Shown here in pieces: positions 13,201 through 28,200 of a stretch of DNA of 64,000 bases. The stretch comes from Branchiostoma floridae (lineage: Eukaryota; Chordata; Leptocardii; Amphioxiformes; Branchiostomatidae): NCBI RefSeq assembly GCF_000003815.2, contig NC_049990.1, positions 21,580,296 to 21,644,295 of the forward strand. The letters are read 5' to 3'. Below the pieces are notes generated by a model that was given only the letters and a program-made list of their open reading frames with translations, ran no database searches and had not been told where the DNA came from. The position numbers and the translations under genes were made by a program. Numbering within the stretch: the first letter of the stretch is position 1; each line of letters begins with the position of its first letter.

Positions 13201-16200
13201 AATAGAAAGAATGATGATATAGATACTTGGTCTATCCAAATCCACCTGTTATGGTGGAATTAACTTTAATTTTGTTTTTCTGTAGGTCCTTCTGGTCGTG
13301 CTGTACCCACCAGAGTGTCAGGCAAGGGAAACTACACTGTGGATTACACGCCTACTGAAGTCGGTGGGTCTAATGTCTCCTTTACAATCTCTTAATGTCT
13401 GAATATGTTGTATTATCAGTCCTGATACATGAAGCTGGTGCTGGCAGCATTCAAACAAAATATATCAATCGTTTGTTGTAATACATGTACATTAGTCTCT
13501 TGGAGGATTTTTGGAGAATCTTTGGTTTTCGAGAATTGACAAAATGACTACTCTAACACTACCCAGTGGAAAGTAAAAGGAGTTTTACCAGTGTTTTGAT
13601 AGGCTGGCATGCACCTGTTAAAATACATGACATGTACTAGTATGTCAGTGAAAGGTTCAGGTCTGTTGCTTTGTTATGCAAATTGATTAAGAATAAAAAT
13701 CATATGCATAGATTAGTTCTTTCAAACAAAGTGCTTTCTTACCCATTTTGCTGGAATTTGCAATTAAGATCATGGTACTATAATAAATCTTGTTTTGATT
13801 ATAATTGTGCTTTAGTTGGATAGAATAGATTGTACTTGTCAATGGGGGCTGTGACCCAAGACTGACAGGCTTTCCCCAGGGAACATTCCACTGCACAAGT
13901 ATTGCTGTGAGTCAGCTCTCACCAGTTTTTCCAGTTTTGCTATGTGTCATGAGATAGGTTAAAACAATTGACACGTACACATACCATTATAGTTTTCTGT
14001 CAGATACTATGAAAGACATCACAAATATATCAAGAATGTTCATCTATTTCACATCTGACCATCGGTTTACACTATTTCCACTGTTGTAAGACAACTTCAG
14101 TCATGTCATTTAATTACTTTTTCAAGCCTGTCTGCTTGTTGGTTAGACAATGCAACCAGTCGCTTTGGATCAGGGGTGGAACTAATTAGCATACACACCC
14201 TGCCGCCAAAGTTGTCTTCACTACATGGGAGAGTGTTGACCTTTCTACAAAGCTTAGGGCCTGAAAGTTGAGGAAATATCCCAAATATTGTAATTATTGA
14301 GGGGATATCAACAATTCTGAGACGATGTCTTGGAAGTACACGTTGTCAAAAACCAAGGACAAAACAGGTAATATTGTTAAAGGTGCTATAATGTGATGTT
14401 ATTCTACTTCTTGGACATCCTTTAAATAGTTTCAAGGTCTTGCAGAGGTGACAGATCATGGCAAATCTTTGTTGACAACGTGCAGCAGAGGTTAACATGT
14501 GCAACTGGTGTCATGACCTTTTCAGTGTGAATATGAGGGCACAGATTGGTTCAAATGGTGTTCTATGGTTCAACTGGTATTTTTGCTGTTCTGCAACTGT
14601 AATTGCTGTGCTCTTGCTTCAGGCCCGCACAAGATCGATGCAAAGTTTGGAGGGATGGAGGTGAATGGAAGCCCCTTCACGAGCTATGCATATGATGTCA
14701 GTAAAGTTCGAGTTGGACACGTTCCAAATGGAGTTGTTGGAAGGCCGGTGGATATTGATGGTAGGGAGATTACTGTTTGTATTCATTGAAAACATGCTCA
14801 GACAACTTTTCCAGTTTAGTGGGAGGGGGGGCAATGTTTTTATTCCAACTGAAGGAAACACCTGTTTTGATAGTTGTGAACTTTACACTATTACTTTAGT
14901 TTAAAAGAAAGTTTTAAGGTACACAGCTTGAAATATTTCTGAAAGAAATTTGGCATTAACCAGATGTTAACTTACTGACAATCAAATCAGATTTTTGCAA
15001 TTGTTTAAGTTTTACATCATGTGGTAGATCATTATTTGAGCATACAATATTAAATAGCTGTCACTAACCAGCTATACAAATGTGTTATATGACACTTTAA
15101 TGGAAACTAAGTTGTAATGTTGTTTGATTCTTAGTTTATTGAAGACAAAGTACATTATACATACAAATGTACACACTGTCAGAAATGTCTGCATCTGTAC
15201 TCAGTGTTGTACAGTGCACAAACTGGGAAACTTGTGCAACTGATTCATAGTTTGCACGGAGAAATTTGTTTAAAGAACACTGGTTTTAGTCATGAGTTTT
15301 ATCAACTAATTTTCGGTGTTTTTGTCCCATGCAGTTGATACTTCTCAAGCAGGACCAGGTGAGCTGGCTGCCGCCGTAACTCAGAACTACCAGCCGATCC
15401 CCTGCACACTCAAACACAAGGGCGGGGATGTCTACACCATCACCTTCATCCCACAGAACACACAAGTCCACGACCTGCTCTTCAAGTTCAACGGCACCAT
15501 TGTACCAGGTAAGATGCTATCTTCCGGCTTCTGTGTTATATGATGTTCTCTTTGTTCAACGAATGTGATGATCTGTGTCAGAAGCTACACTCCAAAGGAA
15601 ATTTCAAGTGCAACTTTAATCTTTTTATGATTTAAAGGGTAAATAAACTTATATTTACTAATGTTGTGCTCTGTATCTTATTTTTCATTTATATCAGCTG
15701 ATTCCTATATTGAAAAACTTCAAGAATGTTGTCCACTACATTTGATAGTTTTTGATAGTCCCCAAGGAAAAATAAGTTTGATGCACCTTACTGTAGCTTC
15801 ACTTCACTTCACATGAGATTGAATTGTGTTCAACTTTTAACTAGATGATATTCAACATGACAGCTTCAACCTTCCCGGTTATATGTCAGTTCCAATTAGA
15901 ACTGCACTAATATATCAGCCCGCAACACTTCTATGGTTAAAGCTATGATCATGATTAAAATGCTTCCCATATGACATCTACAGGGAGCCCATTCCATGTG
16001 TACATCATTGATGCTGGGCTGGTGACAGTGACCGGTGAAGGTCTGGACCGTGTGCCCGTGGGACGACCAACAGATTTTCTAGTGGACACAACCAGGGCTG
16101 GGGAGTCTGGGCTGGACGTCTCCATCACAGGTGTGTTATACAGTAATTACTGTTTAATGTAGCAAAACTGTTGCAGTTCCTTATACAACAGTGTAACTGT

Positions 16201-19200
16201 TACTGTCTTCTCAGTCTGTAACTTAAAGATAGATCATAATGAATGTTCTCATTCCATGATGGTCAGAAAGACATCAGTCAAAATGGTAAAAATCAACTTT
16301 TTCTGCTACTCAAGTTGTATATTCACAATGATGACTGGATGAGTACCGGACATACCAAGAGAAAGCATTGACCCTTCAATATATCAAGGAAGTAATATCT
16401 TGGTTAGCTTTAACAATGTTTGGAGTTTGTTTTAAAAAAGCACACTCTGATAATTGATGTAATAAGTAGCCTAGCAGAATCTCTTGCTCGGGTTTGTTAT
16501 CACTTTTAGTCATGTTTTCAAAGACTGAGTGATATTGAAATGTGGTACTACGAGTCTCTCCAATTGTAATAATGTACACTTGAATTTTTTAAGGACCTGG
16601 TGGTCGCCGCGTGCCCTGCCGTCCATCCGGCCATGGAAACTACACCATAGAGTACACACCTACTGAAGTCGGTGAGTAAAATCACAACATATACACTAGA
16701 TGAATGAGCTGTACATTAACAGTTGTAGATAAAGCTATATTAAACCTTAAATTTATTTCTCATTAAGATCTTCATAATGACCTGAAGCGGATTTTCAAAG
16801 AAAATTGGGAAAAAAGGAAAAGGAGCCATTCTAGACATTGAAAATGGTTTTGACTCCATTGTCTTTTTGAGAAAAAGAATTGATAATCAAACAAAATCAA
16901 TGTCTTTAGTTATTGAATATGCTTGTAGATTAAGATGATATTGTGTTTTAAGTTTAAAGTCATAAGTAAATGTTGCATTTAGTTGCTTTCTCTCTTTGAA
17001 TAATTTGTAATAATGTCATCTTTAAATTCTATCTGTTGCATCACAGGTCCACACAATATTGATGTGTTCTTTGCTGGTCTGAGGTCCCGGGGTCACCCTC
17101 ACCTCCTATGCCTATGATGCTAGTCAGATCCGTGTGGGACATGTGCCTGATGGTATCATTGGCAGGCCAGTCAGCATTGAAGGTGAAAAACCCATCGTCA
17201 GAATTTTAAGATCATACCCTGCAGGAAAACCTCTTTGGGATTTCATACCACATAAGACAGGAAACTATTTTCTCTAGCTGTAACACAGACTATCAGTTAA
17301 ACCGTCACTTAGTTGCTGAGATGTGCAAACATTGGCTCCTGGAAGTGGGCTACATCCTACATGTAGATGATGACTGAAATTGTTTGCAATTTAGCCAAGC
17401 CAAGAGAAAACACAGAGCTTCAAGTTTCCAGTAGTTTTGTATGACTTTTCAACAGTGACGAACTGACATGTATATGTTCACAGACACAATTTTAGAGACA
17501 CCACTGTCAGTAGGGAGAACAGCAAAAAATTAAATTCTCTTTATAAGACTTATTAGTCATGAAAACTTTGCCATTTTTCCACAGTTGACACTTCTCAGGC
17601 AGGCTTTGGCGATCTGATGGCCAACGTCAGCACCAACTACCAGACTGTGCCCAGTACCCTGGAGGGGAGGTCCAGCGATGTCTGGGTCCTTACCTTTGTT
17701 CCTCAGACTGTGCAGACCCACGACGTGGTCTTCAAGTTCAACAATGACATTGTGCCAGGTTTGCCATCATATGACAATCCTAACGTTCATAATACATTCA
17801 ATTTGTATATGTTCAAACAAGTAATGGATGTACAGTTAAGATTAAAATTAAATTGCCACTGTGTTTTTAATGTTCAAATTTTTTTGCAAAGCCTCATAAC
17901 TGCAAACTTAATACCAACATAAAAAATGTTTTTTCTGTCTTTTTCCTGCTTACCGCCTTGTTTTCGACATAAACAGTCCATTTTTGTCCTTTCGCAAATT
18001 TAAGTCCTTGCAGACTTAAAGGCACTTAGTAAACAGCATTATATTGAATGGTATCCACTGAATTAAAATCAGAACAATTTTGTCCATTTCAGGGAGTCCC
18101 TTCCCGGTAAAGATGATTGACGCCAGTAGCGTGCACGCCTCAGGAGATGGTCTTGACCGTGTTCCCGTCAACCGACCCACGCACTTCAAGATTGACACTT
18201 CTCGCGCCGGAGACGCAGATATCGTTGCGCACATCACGAGTGAGTGGGGGGAACTGTGTCTATCACAGTTGCTGTATTTTGCACTCTTTATGTTATTTTA
18301 TGGTGTACAGTGCATTGTCGTTGTCTGTTTTCTTGTGTACACGGAAAGCATGCACTGGCAAGGACAGCTGGCATGTCACTGCATGGCCCAATCCCTCCGT
18401 CCCGTGTCATTCTGATGATGTGAGTCCATGGTTCTAATCCCATCTTGCCTCTCCTTCACCATGCCACATCACTGAGTCGTAGCGCTTTCACTGAACATCG
18501 TGGAAGCACATTATGTGTATGTCTGTCTGTGTGTGTGTGTGCGTGCGTGAGAAAGATTGGAACAAATAGCTTAGATGTAGAAAATACATTCAAAATCTTA
18601 AGACTCAAACCAAACATCTTCAAGTCTTTCATGCTCCATGTGCAACTGAGTTTGCCACCGGGGTACAGTCTTGAGCTATGTTTCTTAGACATAATACCAA
18701 AAACATAATGTGTTACTTCCTTCATAGGAATGCAATGCAAATTTTGTTTTAAGTTCTTTAACACTGTCTGTTCTGAATGCGAATCATCATTATTTTCACC
18801 ATTGTTTTCATCATTGCCTATCAACCTCATTCTGTATTCATGTTTATCATACTTCTTTATTGCATTTTAGCTAGACTTTATTTGACTTATTATTTCTGCA
18901 ACAGAGAGCTTGATTCTGTAGATTCTGCTGTTTTGTTTGTTAGCCAAGACTTTTTATTTACCGCTTTAATAGTTTAGTTTGCAAAGTAGCCTACTGCAAA
19001 TTGCTTTTTTTTAATCTATTTTTGCTTTTGACATAATGAAACAGCAAATGATACAGACCAGCTAGGCCACGGCTACTGCTGACAGACAAATTTACACCTT
19101 GCTTGAGGCGTTACGCTCTGTCCTTCGCTGTGCGCTTCCTCCCCCCACCTCCACCTCCCCTTCCTCTCCGTAGGTCCCAGCGGCCGCAAGATCCCGTGCA

Positions 19201-22200
19201 GTGTGTACGGAAGCAGCGGAAATTTCACAGCAGAGTATACGCCACTGGAAGCAGGTAAATCGCAATTAACTGTATAGTAGTGTACTAGTCAGAAGTAGTG
19301 TGGTCAGCAATATCAAAAGCACTCAGTGTTTTTGGTATTATAACGATGCCTAATATTGAATATGGACATTTCTTTTTAGAAATACATCTAAATGAAATTG
19401 TCTTTTTCTAAAAAAAGTTTATAATGGTGCAATATCTATGATCTGCAAAAAAAAACATGTATGATATCTTATTACACAATTTTTGGGTCAAATATTACCA
19501 AAGAGAATGATGTGCACTGAAACAAGTTTTTGCCATCCAGGCAATTGTTTCCTTTTCTGCACAACCTTTCTGTGTTCACATCGAAAAGAGTGGCCTCCTA
19601 TGCTTGTCCAACAAACTTTGTTAGACAGTCATGTTTTGACAGCCTGCTCTTCTGTGTTTCAGGTGACCACACCATCAGTGTGACCTTTGCAGGCAGGACC
19701 ATATCTGGCAGTCCGTTCACCTGTAATGTGTACGACGTCAGTAGGGTCCGAGTCTTAGACATTCCCAAAGGAATCCCTGGAAAACCTGTTTATATAGATG
19801 GTGAGTAATAAACGGTGAATTGGAACCAACATTAGATGTACATTTTAATCTTAAGTTACAATTTTGTACAGAATTTTCATAGAGCTGTGTTGTGCCATAG
19901 CAGAGGGTGCATTAAAATTGAATGAAAGAGATGTAAGAGTATGGATGATTTAGATTTCTTTTCTTTACAAGATCTGATGATTTTTCTCCTTGGTCTGTAT
20001 CCACAATTGTTAATTACAAGTTACAAGACAACAGACTCTGTGGTGATTCTAAAGTTGCGAGCTTGCCTGATATGAATGGATTATAACAACTATCCATATG
20101 CAAAACAGCAGTGCTAGCATTTCTGACTTAGTATTTATCTACTATTTCAGTTGACTCATCAAAAGCTGGTGCAGGCGAATTAGCTGCTATTGTTACACAT
20201 GGAAAGTTCAACATCGTACCCAGCACCTTGAGAGGCAAGGGAGACAGACACAAGTACACGCTGACCTTCATCCCCAAGACTGTAGAGACTCATGAAGTCA
20301 TCTTTAAGTTCAATGGGCACGTTGTTCCGGGTGAGGCTAGTTTTATACATTTGATAGTTTTAGAAAAATTGTTGCTATTAGTCAGGGTATTACAGTGCAC
20401 TTATGAACTATTGACATTGCTGGATTGTGATCAGGATGAAACCCTACCTCTCAGTCACACTTTTATTTTCACAAAGGCTGATCTTTGTAACTTTTGCTCA
20501 AGTCTTTCTTTTATTGCTCAGGTATCCTATTAATTAGTCTATATGGACAGGCCATCTTTGGCAAAAGACACATTGGTTAGAGAATTTGTTCTCTCATTTC
20601 TTCATTCACTCTTCCCCATTCATTCTCTAACACGTTCTCTCAATCTATCAACTATAACCTACCATTCATTCTCTAACACATTCTCTCAATCTATCAACTA
20701 TAACCTACAAATTTCATTCATTCTGACCATTTTTTTTTTTCTACCAGGTTGTCCCCATGAGGTTAAGATGATAGATGCCAATCGAGTGACGGCCAGTGGG
20801 GAAGGCTTGGGCCGCATCCCCATCAAACACCCTACAGATATCCACATAGATGCTAGCCGCACAGGGGATGCCCCTCTCTCCTGCAGTATAAAAGGTGAAC
20901 ATCCCTACTGTCCTTATTTAGTCCATTTAATTGAGCTAGTTTAAGTCTTTTCTGCAGCAGGTGGTGCATAGGGCAGTGCCCATCTTTATATCCCTGGGCC
21001 ACACAACTTTTGTGAAATCACTACAGGAGGAGGCTAGTCCACTGGTAGTGGTGTGTGCGTGCTCAACTTCCATACTCTTTCCCAAATTCTAGGTGCTAAC
21101 TGGACAAAGCAGCATGAACCATTTTATTTTTTGGTGTGACTTGGTCAGGGATTGAACTCATTGTACTTAAGAAATTATTTCTTACTAATGAATGTGTAAA
21201 TAAAGCAAAACCAACATCATCTAGTTCTGGGCATCTTTCCTATCCCAGAATATATCAGCTTCTAAGAATTTTCAAATTTTTCTTTGAACTTGGTTGTTGC
21301 TGAACCTGACCAGAGAATCTTTGTACCTTTGCAGGACCCAGTGGACAAAACGTGCCATGTACTCTGGCTGGAAGCAAGGGATCATACAAGGCAACTTATG
21401 TCCCAGTGGAAGTTGGTGAGTTTAAAGTTGTCTATATCAGTGTGATCATCCTTTTGTTTGTAGACATGTACAACATGGTTACTAATGTCTTAGACAACTG
21501 CTAAAATGTTGATTGCAATGATACAGGTAAAACCCTGATAAAGTGCATTTTGCCCAAATTGGACATGTCTTACAAAGTTCTTTAAGAATGTATCAAGCAT
21601 CCCCCTTTTGATTGTTGATCCATTAAGTCACTTGATTATAAAAAAATGCATAAAGAGCAGTTCTACAATGAATAAACAGGCAGTAGTGTATGTCTCTATT
21701 ATGTAAACATTATGTTGTTTATTTTGTTGCACTCTTTGTAAATTTCCAATCACCATTGATATTCAAAGAAGATATTAATCTGGATGCCCTTGATGCTTAC
21801 AATAATATGTGACCCCTCAAATCTCTTTAAATTTTTTTGTTTTTGTTATAGGAACCCATGATATTGACATCCAGTTTGGAAACATGCCCATATATGGTAA
21901 CCCGTTCTCCAGCCGTGTGTATGACGTTGGTCAGGTGACGGTAGAGAGCATACCAGTGGGCAGGATTGGCAGGACTGCGGAGGTCAAAGGTCAGTTGCCA
22001 TCTTCTTATTCCTTTTTTTTTTTGCAAAAGCCCCTGCTAGTTGAGATATGGTCACTTGCCAGGGCAGTCTTGTACAGAGGCAGCCTACTACTTAGTACTA
22101 ACTAAAGAGTTATATTGGCTCATTGTTTGAATACCAGCTATATTGTATTTATCAGGTTTCATCAGTTATTGAAGGGCTATGGGAAATAGATCACACTTAA

Positions 22201-25200
22201 ATCCTAAGTGAAATTGAAATCATCCACTATCCTTACTTATTAAACCAACAGTGTTTAAATCTGGGAATTGTGTTACTGGACTTTTTATCATCATCAGGAA
22301 AATAGTTCAAGGTAATTGATTGTATCATTTCACAACTTGTTTTACAGTAAGCACTGCCAAGGCAGGGGAAGGCCAGATCACAGCCAATGTGATTTGTGAA
22401 GACAACATTGTACCCAGCTCTGTTACCCAGAAGCCTCAGGGAAAATGGGACATCGCGTTCATCCCCAAAAGCTTTCAGGACCATCAGGTCATGCTAAAGT
22501 TCAATGGAGCTCTTGTGCTTGGTGAGTTTGTGTTTGCTCAACAAAGAGCCTACAAAATCATGCAAAAGTCATTTAATTGACTGTTATTTAGCTTAAACTC
22601 ACTCAAGCAGATTATTTTAGATTGTCCGGTTGTTGGAAACAGAACTTGTAATTCCAGTACTTAACAGTGTTTTTAGCATGTGACTACAGTATATGTCTAC
22701 AGTAAGAAGATCACATGTAAAAGATAATATCTGGTCTTTGTGGACAGGTGGTCACTGTAAACCATGAGGATTCTCAGTAATGCTTTTAATTTATCGATGG
22801 GAAAACCCTCTGATGGACCACCAAAAAGTGATAATAGTGGTCCTTGCATAGAGGTTTAACAGACTGTACTGTTAATGCATTATTTTTTAATTACTTCTTA
22901 CATTTATCCTTAATTGTTTATTCTCCAGGCTCCCCACATGTTTGTAAGGTCCTGAATGCCAGCTCAGTCACAGCCTCTGGGGATGGAGTAGATGCAAACA
23001 AAGACCTGAGGGCAGGAGATGCCGTCAAGTTTGCCATACAGACAAATGATGCTGGGGAGGGAGAGATACTGGCTACTGTCACAGGTAGGTCACTCATATG
23101 TATCGCTAATACCTCAGCCTTTTCATTTCTGTCAAGTGTCTTGATTTCCTCTGTAGGATTTGACCAGTCCAAGTCACTATCAACCTCGATACAGGCCTAG
23201 AAATGCAGAGAATTTAGTCATTTGATAACTATCTGTACATGCCAAAGAGCAGTCACTCAAGCAACTGGTCAGTGTCACTGAGAAAAGACGATGGATGATG
23301 TCTGAAACTTCTAACCATTTTGAAAATCATATCCAGTTGCTTGTGTGTAACCGCTTTTTGACGTATCTTATTTCATAGCTGTCTAACCTTCATTGACTGT
23401 AAATGTATTACATCTTCAATTATACTCACTTCGAATACAATTCAATTTCTGGGCAGATCTTATTTAGCTGAACTGTTTCATTTGCTTGAAAAGTAGTAGC
23501 TTAATTATTTTTTCTTTAAAATCAACAGCTCCAAGTGGAAAAGTGTCGTCCTGCACCATATTGGGAGGTGGCAGGTCAACAACACATACAGCAGTGTACA
23601 CACCAGAGGAAGTTGGTAAGTTACTAATCAAAGTGTAATCTTTTCTGAAAGCATTGAATTGAATGATAATGTCAAAATCACATACATGTAAATATGGTTT
23701 TAGGGACTATCGTGAGTGCAAAATTTCCCCTCTGTGTCCACTTTCACTTCAAGTGTTGTACATATATTTCCATTGTTGTATGTTAGCTTCCCTTCATTTT
23801 CATTTCAACAACAGCTTCTTGACAGTTCCCTGTTAATTTTGTACTGAAGACTCACTTTCTTCACCTTTTATCTCCCAGGGAGGCACAGAATTGATGTCGG
23901 TTATGCAGGCATGCCCATCTCGGGCAGCCCCTTTGCCAGCTACGTCTATGATATCAACAAGATCAAGGTGCAAGATGTGACCACAGGCATCATGGGACTA
24001 CCTGTTAGTATGGGAGGTATGTCGCACCACACTTATCAACAGTAAGCCATTGAAAAATTGCATCAAAATGGCACTTCTTGTATAGTAATTTTCTAGGTTA
24101 TACCAAGGAGCTTTTATCAGGAGGAGAGAGTATGAAGTTACCCGCCCGCTGTGCGGCTTTGTTTGGCCCGTTAAATCCCGCAGCGCCGGCTTTGTTTACT
24201 GCCCTGCGCGGCGCCCGTCTGATCTGATGTTCGTAGCGCCGGTTGGCACGGTTTCTATGCTAATGAGCCACGCCATTACGTCATAGCCCTCGAGCCAGCC
24301 CGAAGCCCGATCTGCAAGAGGCGAAGTGGGTCAGGTTTCCGACGATTCCCTTATTTGGAAAACTCGGCAGGCATGTGACTACGTCATCTTGCGGTAGAGC
24401 GCACAATGGCGGACAGTTTGATATGTTTCTCTTCGCCGTACAACAAACATGGGCCAGTTTAGGCCTATTTTCGCGGATCGAGGTCTGTTTTCTTGCGATA
24501 GAATTATGAATTTTCACATGTATTTTCAGATGGCTACTAAAAAAATATGACGTTTTTCTTCATTTAGCTGATATTTTTTCGTAACTGTTGATGATGTGCT
24601 CGGTAAAATGGCGTGTTCACTGTTGGTCGAACCTTGCTCATTTTTGTCGAACCACCCGTGTTTTTAGAGGATACATCGGGCCTGGAATAAGGTGAAGGTA
24701 AGGCGGGAGAGCATAGTTTTCATGGTTTTCGTTACGATCGGGTTTTCGTATATAATGTCTTGAGTTCTCCAGGCATAATTTTGAACTTTGTATTTGTATC
24801 GATTTATGAAATATATCTGTTGCATACTTAAAAAAAACTTGGTTCCTGTGATCATTGAGTCATGTTTTTCACAGTCATCATTAATTGTAGGAATATTACC
24901 AGTTTTTTTCGTAGACTTTGCCTCAGACAATTTCGCCTTTAGGCTTAGCCCGTACCCGAGCGGCGGCGCTGTCCGGTCGCCGTATGGCTTTGAAATTTCA
25001 CCCTCAGTCAGAGAGAATATTGCCGCCGCTGTATGTATTCCGAAGTTACTCTTCTGTTCAACATCGTCGACAAAATCGCAAAAATCAGATCGCTACACAC
25101 AATGTTTGTATCCCCAGGCCGCCCCACCATGAATGACCACAAAACAAAGGGAAAACAAAAGCTTGCGTGGGTGAAATGTATGTAGATGCGGGTTTTTGAC

Positions 25201-28200
25201 ACGTGGGTGTTAATCAAATTTTGTCGCCCGCTACGAACATAGCTGAATGGAAAAAAATTCTTGCTCTCTCCTCCTGATAAAAGCTCCTTGGTTATACACA
25301 GGTGCCTAGCATCCATTTGTTAAGATGGGGAAATAAGATGTCAGCTAACAGAGAACATTTTGAGCTGCTCTATACAAAATTTGCAAGACCTATAGATTGC
25401 AAGTTTTCCACTTCATGTTTTTTGTCTGTTTTGCTACTTTTGAGAGTTAGAATTTTTGTTAAATCTTTCTGCATGCATGCTGTCCTTGGTGCTGAAAACG
25501 AGGTTCATTGGAAATCTGAAGCTGAATCTAAAACAACATCAAAGTTTACCATTTCAAAACCTGATAAAATTTACAAATGCCATCTCCAAAGCTTTTATCA
25601 ATTTTTCCATTTGTTTTGGGACATTATATAAGATCAGTATACTATTGCTCAAGTATGGTTTAACATTGAACAAATACATTTCTATGGCAAAGATTCTTCT
25701 CTCAACTCCTTAGACAGTGGATGCTATCTAAAGACACCAAATTTATTTTCTACTTTTACTTGTTAGTCAAGAGTTGTTAAATAACAACATCATTTGTATC
25801 TCTAGTTGATGCCACCAAAGCAGGACGGGGTGAACTGGCAGCGTCTGTCACCGTGGACAACTTCAAAGTGGTCCCAGCATCACTTTTGCCTGGGAAGGAG
25901 CCAAAGAATTACATCTTAAACTTCACTCCAGAGGCGTGCAAGACCCATGACGTCCTCTTCAAGTTTAATGGGGACATTCTTCCAGGTAAAACATTTTAAA
26001 GTACTACATGTATTCATCATTGAATACTTGCAATGGTTTATCCCGGCTATTAAGAATAAGCATAGTCTGCAATTGAGGAAATCTTTATCAGCATATGCCA
26101 AAAAGCAGTTACTCAAGCAACTGGATATGGTTTTGGAAACAGTCAGGCATTTCAGACAGCCATCTGGTGTCTTTTGTCAGTGACATTGTGTTCATGTTCA
26201 TAAAAACATATATATCCTGTCAGAAAATATTGTCTAAGATCAAGAATGATGTCTTTTTGGACTCATATGATGTGTTATATTGAGCACATTGGGTATCAAA
26301 TTAGATATAATTTTCCAGGTTTTGTGCAAATTAGATTATATTCCTTCTGTACAGAACTAACCACTGATAAATACCATTTCAGGATGCCCATACAAAGTGC
26401 AGCTAAATGACGCCAAACAAGTGACGGCTTTTGGAGAGGGGCTGGACCTGGTGCCAATCAACAAGCCCACGTCAATCAACGTGGACACATCTGCAGGGGG
26501 AGGGGGGCCTGTCACCTGTATGATCAAAAGTCCCAGTGGAAAAGTAGTGCCATCCAAGATCTCAGGAACAGAACAAGCCTACAAGGCCACATACACACCC
26601 ACTGAGATTGGTGAGTTAAAGTTTTCAGCTTGAAAAAAGTACAAAAACACTATTACTGCACAGTAACAGCACCTGTTTGTTGAAAATTACAAAAGTAGTG
26701 TCAGTTTTTATGTTTGTCCCATTCTTCATGAATGAAAAATATAACTGCAATAATAATACCCACATTTTAAGGAGCTTATAATATAAAGGCCAATTTGCTA
26801 CACCAGAAAGTTGGTGAATGGTTTCATTAATGGTGAAAATTTGCTGAGTGGTAATTTTTATTTTTATTTCAAAAAAATTGTAATTAGGAGGGGGCGAATC
26901 CGTGAACCAAGAAATTAGATTGGTGTGGCCTAATAGTACTACACTAAAATGATATGTAGAATCCACATAAAAAAATTGGATGAAAAAATGATTTCTTGCA
27001 TCTTTTTATTGTAGATTGTTGTAGATTGCTGACTTTTTTGCATGTCTACTTCATGTTATTTGACTGTAGTCTTTTATTGATTATGTACATAGAAGTGAAT
27101 TTTATGTAAAGAAATTATCAAACTGCAAACAACAACATTTATTTTCAACTTTGTATGATAAAGTCCTGAATGTCCTTGATAAAAAATACTGTCACTTTAT
27201 TTTGCTACAGGAAGTCATAATATACAAATCAACTTCTGGGGCATGCCCATATATGGAAGTCCTTTCACCAGCAAGGCCTTTGATGCCAAACAAGTCATAG
27301 TAGAAGAGATTCCTACAGGAAGGATTGGGACACAGACAGGAGTTGTTGGTAAGGCATTTTCTATTGATTTTTATTTTGGTCATTTTCCTTCTATACATAA
27401 TACATGGAGCTAAAGCTGTTACAGTAATATTTACCAGAAAAGATTTGTGTGTTTCAATGTGAAAAGTCAGTAGACAAACTAATTTCCTAATTTTCAGGTG
27501 AATGTGGCTTTGAATGCTTTACCTACTCTTAACATTAGTGGTGGAGTTACTATGTGTTGCCAATATCTTGAAATGAAGCAAATTATTGTTTTGCTCATGC
27601 ATATTTGAATCTAAGAAATTGTCACAGAAAATAGACTATTACACACACATTGCCTTCAAAGTTTTTAAGTTGTATGTACTCTGTGCAATTGTACTGACTC
27701 ATTTCTTACCATGGCCAGTAGTTCTTGTTTATTAGAGTGAGATATTTGACAACTTGATGACCAAATGTTGCTGTCTTTGCTGCAGTTGATGCATCTAAGG
27801 CTGGAGTAGGCACTGTTTCTGCAGAGGTGTTCTGTGACAAGAAGCAGATTCCCTGTAGTGTGCAACCGCTGAAGGACGCGAAGTCTGTCATTGCATTCAT
27901 GCCACAGAGTTTCAAGGATCATGAAGTCGGCATCAAGTTTAATGGATTAGCTATACCAGGTGGGTTTGCCGTACAAGAAAATGAACAAAAAAAAGACTTG
28001 TACCTGTTAAATGAATGGTATTTGCTCATTAACAAATAGTCAATTGTCATTCATATATAAAAGCTCAAGTAGACAAAATACAGAATCTTATATCAAAGCA
28101 TTTTTTACTTAATGAATGAAAGAGCTAGACTATTAAGTTTCTTGCTCTCTGGTTTAGGAATTGCAGGAAAGTACATATATTACACACATTTGCAGGGAAC

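Noticed and set aside
18456-18830. 124-residue minus-strand frame
   Set aside because: Crosses the GT microsatellite and intron sequence; no domain seen.
24788-25132. 114-residue frame inside the TIR element as a transposase remnant
   Set aside because: No catalytic motif or similarity that I recognise; the second overlapping frame looks equally random.
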